DNA of 26,688 nucleotides from Cristatella mucedo. Taxonomy: Eukaryota > Bryozoa > Phylactolaemata > Cristatellidae. The stretch is from contig WPIO01000554.1 in NCBI GenBank assembly GCA_009760855.2, positions 1 to 26,688 on the forward strand, in the 5' to 3' direction. The notes beneath the pieces are model-generated. The model did not search any database, had not been told where the DNA came from, and worked only from the letters and a program-made list of their open reading frames with translations. Shown here piece after piece: positions 20,206-26,688 of this stretch (its first letter is position 1; the number at the start of each line of letters is the position of its first letter). A program made the translations under genes and the position numbers.

Positions 20206-21069
20206 ATCCTATAATAATAATAATATTGCACATGATAAAGCGCCCTCAGAGAACTTAATCTCTTTCTAGGCGCTTTACATTTGCTGCAAAGTGATATGCA
20301 ATTGAATAGTAAGTAAAATCATGCTTGAAAAACAAGCAAAATGAATATTATGATTAGGGGTGACATGCACAGGGTAAGCATGTAAATGTGGTTAGTGGCA
20401 GCATGCACAGTGTCAGCACGCATAAACACATCAAGAATGAATCACAGGGACCCACTAAACGCTGTCCTAAATAGGTGTGTTTTAAATTTTTTTTAAATGT
20501 GGTCAGGTCATGGAATGTTCTGACGCAGGTCGGGAGGGAGTTCCAGGCTTTGAGAGCATACGAGCTAAATGCACGGTCTCCAAAGGATTTAAGGTTTGTA
20601 CGAGGTATTTCCAGACTGTTGGATTCCGAAAAGCAGCGGGTGGTACGATGCTTGGCCTGATGGGGTAGTATATCTGAAAGATAGGCTGGAGCCATAGAAT
20701 GAAGAGACCTAAAAGTGAGCGACAAAACCTTGAAGTCAATCCGTTGCTTGACTGGTAGCCAGTGCAGGTCGGCGAGAAGTGGAGTAATGTGGCAACTGCG
20801 ATGCTCACGACAGACAAGCCCAGCTGCAGAGTTTTGCACCAGCTGCAATCGTCTGATCGCACATGCTGGTAGGCCAGTAAGCAGTGAGTTGCAGAAGTCG
20901 AGACGGTATGTCACGAATGCATGGACCAACTTGGACGTGGTATCCTTATCTAAACGAGCCCTAATTTTAGCAATATTATGAAGCTGAAAATAGGCAGATT
21001 TGACTGTGGAGCTGATGTGGTCGTCTAACGAGAGGTCGCTTTGGAATATGACACCTAGATTTCGAGCTA
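20206..21069 (-). mobile_element. LINE, family 1, 5'-truncated, minus strand
   Basis: On the minus strand the frame reads PLARNLGVIFQSDLSLDDHI, SAYFQLHNIAKIRARLDKD, LVHAFVTYRLDFCNSLLTGL, HITPLLADLHWLPVKQRIDF and AYLSDILPHQA, on to WNSLP. A one-base slip in the last codons shifts the C-terminus. The 3' UTR, stem-loop (20274-20239) and (TAA)n on the plus strand at 20211-20224 follow. It extends further 5' than the copy at 16145. Flanking unit sequence resumes at about 21070 (GGTATTTACATGACTG matches GGTATTCACGTGACTG at 10319), so copy 2 is the empty site. Confidence 0.9.
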
Positions 21070-21737
21070 ATGGTATTTACATGACTGCACGCATAATGTC
21101 TCAAAAAAGTCACCATTCCTTTGTCCAAAAGTGTCCATATCATCCACAGAACAATGTACTCATGGTATTCTTACGCGATAGCCGACTGTTCTAGGCATTG
21201 ACCGAGTCGGGCTGTTCAAGTAGGGGCTACCCATTACGACAATTAAACGCAGAGAAAATTTCAAAAGTTATCATTTAAAATGTTAACCATAAATTCTCAA
21301 AGTAGTAGGAATAACCAGATCGCTTTTAGGTACTTTACATATCCTGTATAAAAAGCATATCAGCATTATTTATTCGAAACTAGGGCAGAGACTGGTGTTA
21401 GATTTATAGTACTTACTCTATTATAGTCCTATTCGTAGCTTCCCTCTAGCATGAATTCAATTCAAATGGCAGTGACGTGGTCAGCAGGGTAAATCAAATC
21501 CCCGGCATTAGGCGTGCGTTTTTGCTGGTACGGCAGTTTGTCTCAACTAACAGAATATTATTTCATCTGCAAAATTTACTAATTCTTTTGTGAGAGCGTC
21601 ACCTTAGTTACATCTGCAGCTTTTTAACGCCAGGTAAAATATTCTCTATGTAATGCTTACCGCTACACTTCTGTGGACTCCTTAATAGCCCTAGTGGTTG
21701 CTGGCTCAGGTAACTTCACTATTGGTGGAAGGCAAGA
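21070..21737. other. Unit sequence/unassigned; no gene seen
   Basis: After the first 30 bases (shared with 10319-10345) I find no clear counterpart in the other copies and no coding signal, RNA gene or repeat. Confidence 0.4.
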
Positions 21738-22105
21738 TACTATAATAAGAATAACAATATATTTCCGTGGCGCCGTCAAAGAGCTGAATCTCCATGCAGA
21801 CACTTTACAATGTTGCAGAGCATGCACAACCAAATAATTGGCAGTAGCATCCGCAAGTAGCAAGCTCGGTTTAACCAGGGAAATGCACAAGGAGGATGAA
21901 TCACAAATACCCACTAAAGGACGCAATGAGCAAGTACAGCTTAACTTCTTTTTTAATGGCGTCATGTCAAGGAAGTTGTGACTGGTATCGGTACTCATTT
22001 CCGGACTATGGGAGCATACGAAATAAAGGCATGGTCTCTGAAAGTTTTAGGGTTCGTACGGCGTATAGGTCAACGATGCGACTTTGAGAAGAGTTCTGAA
22101 GAATA
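21738..22105 (-). mobile_element. Older LINE 3' relic, family 1-like, minus strand
   Basis: The minus-strand sequence parallels the family 1 tail: a degraded RTLKLSETMPLF for RTNLKSFGDRAF, KKEVKLYLL for KRNLKTYLF and SGYL before the stop. A decayed stem-loop follows (GTAAAGTGTCTGC...GACGGCGCC), then TATTGTTATTCTTATTA for the ATT tail. Divergence is much greater than in the copies at 16145 or 20206. Confidence 0.6.
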
Positions 22106-22261
22106 ACTAATGATAATAATAATAATAAAAATAATAAGTATCCGCAGCATAAGAGTATCTGAAAAATATGTAGAATTGATTTTATAGATTAGAATGGACC
22201 CATTGACTCATTCAGGCTTCAGCCTACTCAGGCGTTAGTATAAATAAAAAATCAATCAATG

Positions 22262-22790
22262 CTTCAGTCCAGTAGATTTCGATCGTACAGAGCAAAGTTC
22301 TTACGCTGACCCACAAGGCTAAGGCCGCGGCTTGGTTCCTCCATACCAAGCTGAACTGCTGCACCAGTTTCAGCCTCCTCGTGCCCTCAGGTCATGTATG
22401 GACGATAAATTAGCCGTTCCGTCCCTCCGTTTAAATACCATTGGCAACAGGAGCTTTAGCTCTCCAGGTCCTAGACTGTGGAACTCGCTTCCACAATTCT
22501 TACACAACGACAACTACTCTCCTGCTGCCGACTATGGTACATCATTTCCAGCGGTCTTGAGCTGCTACTTCCATGCTCCTCACTACCTCAACTGTTCTCC
22601 TGACTCTGCTATGCTTCCCACTTTCTCTTTGTTGCGTGAGATGAAGTCTGTTGGCTACCGAATGCGTACCGTAAGACGCCTAGGCTGTGAGTGCGCTATC
22701 AAAATCTTTCCTGCGAAACATCCGCATAGTCTTTGTGGCTTTGTGGAGTTATAGACGGACATGCATTACATTTGCACCTCTTCATTACGT
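22262..22790 (+). mobile_element. LINE, family 2, 5'-truncated C-terminal fragment
   Basis: The plus-strand frame reads KVLTLTHKA, then after a shift LVPPYQAELLHQFQPPRAL, MDDKLAVPSLRLNTIGNRSF and GPRLWNSLPQFL. This is the reverse-transcriptase tail, and it pairs with the copy at 13876-14345 both in protein and in the following 3' UTR up to TTTGTGGAGTT at 22738-22748. It is better preserved than its partner. Confidence 0.8.
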
Positions 22791-23453
22791 CATCAGCTCT
22801 CGGAAACCGTACTCCCATACTGATCTGAGCATGTTTATTCAGTTATTCAGAAATAACCAAACTTATTTTGAACCCTATTGTGAAAAAATAAGAGGTTGCA
22901 TAAATGAGAAAATGGTTTTCATTATTCGTCTACTACCAATTTTTAGTTTTGTTTATTTCTGATTAATACACGTGCTCACACCAAAATTATCACAGAAATA
23001 GAAATGAAACAACATCCTCAGAAGCTGTAAAGCCTTTTTAGGATCTAGGAGTTGCAGTGAACAATCGCATAAGTAAATGGCTTAAATTGTACTCACTTAA
23101 ATTGATTGCCGTGAAGATTTTGTTACTTGGACAAAATAACCAAACATTGCTTGCATGAAACCCCTTATCATTTTAAAAAGGAATAACGAAACGCTTCAAA
23201 AGAGTGTTGACAGTGTAGCCCTTTATCCTGCAATGTAGTACCCGAAGGCCAATCCGGTTTGCAATAGAGTTCGCAATTGCAATCTCATTTAGTTATGCCA
23301 GCTGAATGAACTTAAGGTAAGTGTACTGAAACCGCTAGTTCACCACAGCCAATGAGCCCGTAGTGCCTTTGCAAGCCTCCTTGAGAATTCATCACCGCAA
23401 TTGCGCTCAATACGGAAATGCCGAGAGCGTGACGTTTCCTCTTCTTCCGTGAG
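22791..23453. other. Unit flank; no gene seen
   Basis: From about 23130 it aligns with copy 1 from 6190 on. Before that it is AT-rich sequence without recognisable features. Confidence 0.4.
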
Positions 23454-23564
23454 CCAGAGGCTATTCACCGTACCCTAACTATACGTAAGGAGCTCATTAT
23501 GCAAATACGCCTGCTGAGCATTCACGTGCCCCTTGGTCTACTAATAGCACAAGCGGCACGCTAG
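23454..23564 (+). other. Candidate plus-strand exon (second gene), copy 3
   Basis: Preceded by the good acceptor TTTCCTCTTCTTCCGTGAG. The frame PEAIHRTLTIRKELIMQI stays open to TAG at 23562-23564 and parallels the frame at 6511-6594. The donor is not determined. No family is recognised. Together with the block at 23648 it could belong to a gene reading toward the next unit. Confidence 0.2.
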
Positions 23565-23647
23565 GTGCTTATATGCAGAGCCTGGTACGTGAGAGATACC
23601 TCCTGCTTTTTTTAGGAGTACTTTATGCGTGACCGGATGCTCATTAT

Positions 23648-23863
23648 GTGCCGCGTAGCAAAATATGCAGGCCAAAAATCACCAGGCTTGCCACAATCGA
23701 GGGACCAACCGCGCGATTACCAGCAGATTGCAAACTAGCCAGCACCCTGGGTAATGTACTTGGTGATCGATCAGCGTCAAGAGTTCAACTAGCAGAACTT
23801 GAACGTCTGTTGTACCGTCACGGTGTTTACAAAGTAGGGCAGAACGTTTGCTTGAAAATCTAG
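23648..23863 (+). CDS. Candidate terminal exon of an unrecognised plus-strand gene
   Basis: Open frame across the copy 3/copy 4 boundary: GPTARLPADCKLASTLGNVL, then GDRSASRVQLAELERLLYRH, then GVYKVGQNVCLKI with TAG at 23861-23863. Copies 2 (6781-6928) and 1 (258-322) preserve the same frame and almost the same stop position, despite internal stops in copy 2. Hydrophilic, helix-prone, no membrane segment. The true 5' edge is unknown; the copies begin to agree well from about 23700, so an acceptor such as ACCAGCAG|AT near 23723 is possible. Confidence 0.3.
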   Translation: MPRSKICRPKITRLATIEGPTARLPADCKLASTLGNVLGDRSASRVQLAELERLLYRHGVYKVGQNVCLKI

Positions 23864-24029
23864 GATTACTGTTTTATGTTTTCACTTGTGGCGTTTTGCG
23901 TTGCTTTTACACAACCGCTGACTGCCATTGCGACATTCTGCTATTGAAAAGTTACATAAAGCAGACAGTCCGCGTTTTCCCGCGTATCAGATGCGAATGC
24001 ACCGAGCTCGATCTTATTCGGAAATGATG

Positions 24030-24650
24030 TGAATGGATTCGAGATTAATAATCAATTATTTATCTCAGAACAATGGTTTGCTTTTAATTTTAAGTATTTT
24101 TTATTTGTGCAATTTGTGGCTGCCATTTCAGACATTCTGCAATCGAAAAGATACATAAAGCAGAAACTTCATGTTGTGCAGTTTATCAGGGCTGATGGTA
24201 CAGAGCGCGACTTTAGTCGATGGTTTGCATGTCGTTTTAACGAAACACCTGGTGTTTTAGGACTCGGGTACGTCGCGTCGTCGTAGCTTTCTGTTGCAGA
24301 CACCCACTGTACTGATGTAATCACACACAATATGACTGCACGTGACCTGAAGTACCGCCAGTGATCCGGCGAACAAGCCCAGCCAGCCGGTTTAATTCAT
24401 GAAACACTTACACAACTAGTAGACACACATTTCTGCTAGCGTAGGTCGACAGACAGGCTAAGCGGTAACCTGTCATAGAGGGAGGGCGCGGTTACGCTAG
24501 CAATTACAGTTCCGCAAACCCCCCCCCCGTCGTAAGGAGGAGGGCGCGGTGACGCTAGCTATTCATTTCCGGCATCATCCAACCGCGTTAGTTTCGTTTT
24601 GATCATGCAAGGCTGGCTACCAGTTTGTAATAGAAGTCCTTCTATATAGC
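24030..24650. other. Copy-4-specific insert with a partial local duplication
   Basis: The stretch 24110-24170 repeats unit sequence at about 23915-23972 (CTGCCATT..GACATTCTGC..T.GAAAAG.TACATAAAGCAGA), so part of the insert is a short tandem duplication. The rest contains a 9-10 base C run near 24519 and the 58-bp repeat described separately. No element family is recognised. Confidence 0.5.
24479..24562. repeat. Two-copy direct repeat, period about 58 bp
   Basis: GAGGGCGCGGTTACGCTAGC near 24482 recurs as GAGGGCGCGGTGACGCTAGC near 24540, separated by a C run. GC content is well above the neighbourhood. Confidence 0.85.
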
Positions 24651-25479
24651 TACGAGCGCTTGCGTCCTTCGTCAAGAACAGCTTTGCCAACTTACTGTCT
24701 GCTGGAGCCTAATGTGAGCCTAAAGTTGTTTAACAGCGTTGAAACAACTTGAAATACGTCGGTAATGCAGTTTATAGACAAGTTTAGTTTAACAACTCAA
24801 AGATTAGCGAAACTCGGTGCTTGAAAGTAAAACTCTCGAAAATACTCAATGCATGTTTGTGCTGGATATTTGGTATGAGAATTTATGGCAGTTTCTTACT
24901 TGCAAGAAGTGGAGAAAAGATGGTCTCCGTTTCGTGTTTAATACAGGGAATCACATAACGGAAGTTCTTGATGGCTGACCGGGGGTGCAAGCCTAGTGCC
25001 GAAAGATGATCTATGCAACTTAAAGAGAATAAAAACAATTTGCGCATACTGCCACATGAAACTCGAGGTGATCATGGCATTCTTTCTACTTATTCCGATT
25101 CTGAAGAGGCATCTTTCATCCCTACTTTAGTCGCTCGACAATTCTAGCGTGTAGGCTTCTCAGATTCCGCACAAAGAGTTGATATATTTATTTTTACCAT
25201 AACCGAGTAAGCTCGCCGGTAAATGCTGAAGTTAATTTGACATTAAGTTTAAGGATTCATAAATGTTACGTAGACGTAGACTAAAGTAGACGTGTCTTTC
25301 TTAGTTCTGTCTTGGAACGAATAACGTGTTCAGATGGATCCGGGTCAGTACAATTAGTGGATATTTCATTGTAAATATTAGGGAGATGGGGCAGAACTGA
25401 TAAAGAAGCTTAGGCTCAGTGATCAATAAGCAATCAGTTCAGTTGCGCTATACAATAAGCAGGCTCCTTCATAGCATTG

Positions 25480-26157
25480 TCATTTTGTGATTCCTATCTC
25501 TCGGTTGCTCTTTCGCTGATACAAGTGAATACCGCCAGCGCTGCATTTAGATGCTTCAGGAATTTTGCAGTAACTTTCACGTGAATTCTTATTCCTCAGT
25601 CTGTTTGGCACGCAGCGACAAGCACGAGTGACAAGCGTCTTCAGTTTCCGGAATGTGTTTAGCTTTTGCTTATTTCCCAGTCTTTCTGACACCTTCTTGC
25701 CGGAGCGACGGTCGACCGGAAGCGCTCGGGCAAAAATAACGGCGATCCCCGTAAAGAGTCGTCAAGCTATCTCGTTGTCACTTCCATCCTTTGGCAACCC
25801 TAGCAAGCAAATATTCATGTACAGCTCTAATAAATAAATGGCCAAATGCAAGAATAGTCTTGTAAAATCTTAAATTATCACTACTTCTTTTCTCGTAAGG
25901 ACTCTCACTTGCCCGGCAGCAAATGTACGAAGAGGTGTGAGTCCGTGTAGATTAGATGTTGGTACGTCTTTGTTAGTGTAGAATTAGCAACAACGTAGTT
26001 TTTGATTGCAATCAAAAGCTCAGAAATTGCAATTCTTCTGTGAGTCGACGTGCATACGTCATTTATATAAAAGTAGGTTTGTGCATTTCATTGAACTATC
26101 GTCACACAATCTCAATGCCTAGGGTATTTTAAAGTCCAGCGTAGCTCTTACAAACGC
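25480..26157 (-). pseudogene. Secreted-protein family gene, copy 4 (exon 6 plus decayed exon 5)
   Basis: Exon 6 (25554-25480, 75 nt) reads ASKCSAGGIHLYQRKSN and ends GITK with TGA, as in copies 2 and 3. Its acceptor has decayed to CCTGAAG. Upstream, exon 5 is recognisable only as AFVRATLDFK, then a stop, and its donor GTAAAT has become GCAATC. Homology ends at 26157, so exons 1 to 4 are absent. This is a 3' remnant. Confidence 0.5.
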
Positions 26158-26252
26158 CGCAAGGACGGAAAAACTGATTTGATCTTTTTCTTTCTACAAA
26201 TTGGGTAATTGATTTACATGAAATATGGTTTGTTTCGGCGTGCTGTCACACT

Positions 26253-26537
26253 TCAATCCCACTCCTGGTCGGAGTCTACCGCCACATTGTCATCCTCATC
26301 GTCGCTGTCGGTGCTCGTGTACTCGCCTTTATCGCCGTCGGGAACCAGGTCTTCGTGGAATGCGGCGAGAATCGGCTTGATAAAAATGAGCTTCTGGAAG
26401 ATCATGGGCACCAGCTTATGTCTAATTTTGAAATGGATCAAACCCGCCGTCAGGAAGCATTGCTCAGACGAGCGACGTTGTCGTGCTGAATAGTTTGATG
26501 GTGATTTTCTGGTGCGCGAAAGAGTCGCTGCTGCCAT
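26253..26537 (-). CDS. Hypothetical short protein with acidic C-terminus
   Basis: 94 residues from ATG 26537-26535, in a favourable ACCAATGG context, to TGA at 26255-26253. The N-terminus is basic (SRTRKS, ARQRR), the centre hydrophobic-basic (FKIRHKLVPMIFQKLIFIKP) and the last 20 residues strongly acidic, with DSDDEDD and DSDQEWD before the stop. GC content is higher than in the surrounding DNA. It lies just outside the tandem array, in the same orientation as the array's gene family. It could be a complete small gene, the last exon of a longer gene entering from the right edge (an acceptor-like CTATTCAG|CA lies near 26490), or a transposon-derived frame. I do not recognise it. Confidence 0.45.
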   Translation of the reverse strand: MAAATLSRTRKSPSNYSARQRRSSEQCFLTAGLIHFKIRHKLVPMIFQKLIFIKPILAAFHEDLVPDGDKGEYTSTDSDDEDDNVAVDSDQEWD

Positions 26538-26688
26538 TGGTCAGCTACCACTCTAACGAGGTTTTTACGTTGGAATGACGGCTGACCGATTAGAATAAAA
26601 CCGGATTTGGGCAAGATCCAGATGGTCGGGTTTTACGTAAAACCAATAGAAATTCAAATGATCAAAACCGTGCCGTGCCATCTATGAA

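Larger units (their letters stand above)
10447..23797. repeat. Tandem unit, copy 3 (expanded by insertions)
   Basis: The longest copy. It carries the most complete minus-strand gene and, relative to the other copies, these additions: a nested LINE pair (about 11496-14345), an unexplained segment (about 15545-16125), a LINE 3' end (about 16145-16852), a SINE (about 18061-18213), a TA/TG tract (19786-20108), a minus-strand LINE (about 20206-21069) and two more LINE relics (21738-22105, 22262-22790). The stretch 10447-11408 is the gene's downstream flank and shows only a low-complexity run. Confidence 0.8.
23798..26157. repeat. Tandem unit, copy 4 (partial)
   Basis: Aligns with copy 2 from 6866 on to about 24025, is interrupted by about 620 unrelated bases (24030-24650), then resumes as the counterpart of 7580-8690 and 14345-14905. 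Similarity stops at 26157 inside exon 5 of the minus-strand gene, so the array ends or is broken here. Confidence 0.8.

Noticed and set aside
24029-24286. Plus-strand frame of 85 codons
   Set aside because: It spans a junction of duplicated unit sequence and insert; chance frame in AT-rich DNA.

Overview
This is animal (metazoan) nuclear DNA, not a microbial or organellar segment. It is AT-rich and gene-poor, with GT-AG intron signals, several 5'-truncated CR1/L2-type LINE retrotransposons, one tRNA-derived SINE, (ATT)n tails and a long (TG)n tract. The LINE family and general texture fit a marine or other non-vertebrate animal, but I cannot name the species.

Layout. Most of the window is one ancient tandem duplication. 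Four diverged copies of a multi-kilobase unit lie head to tail: copy 1 about 258-6865, copy 2 about 6866-10446 (internally deleted), copy 3 about 10447-23797 (swollen by insertions) and copy 4 about 23798-26157 (partial). Their boundaries are defined by a shared block around 258, 6866, 10447 and 23798. A reverse-transcriptase relic occupies 1-257. An unrelated short reading frame lies beyond the array on the minus strand at 26253-26537.

Gene content. Comparing the copies on the minus strand reveals a split gene that single-ORF inspection misses. In copy 3 I propose six exons: 19059-19000, 18671-18548, 17211-17171, 15440-15300, 14989-14777 and 11483-11409. All intron phases agree, and together they encode about 217 residues: a clear signal peptide followed by a cysteine-containing chain that I do not recognise. 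Copy 1 carries a damaged version, with a broken signal peptide, a nonsense codon, a frameshift and exons 5 and 6 fused. Copy 2 keeps only exons 3 and 6. Copy 4 keeps exon 6 and a decayed exon 5. This looks like a birth-and-death family in which copy 3 alone may still be intact.

Mobile elements. In copy 3 the SINE, a LINE 3' end and a nested LINE pair all fall inside introns of the proposed gene. The other copies provide the matching empty sites, so these insertions came after the duplication. LINE and SINE share a 3' stem-loop (GCGCC...GGCGC), which suggests that the LINE machinery mobilised the SINE. Further LINE relics lie at 20206-21069, 21738-22105 and 22262-22790.

Between the units, on the plus strand, two weaker blocks (near 6511 and 6781 in copies 1-2, near 23454 and 23648 at the copy 3/4 junction) could be the last exons of a second gene. 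All exon calls come from hand comparison of the copies. No database search, alignment program or transcript supports them here.
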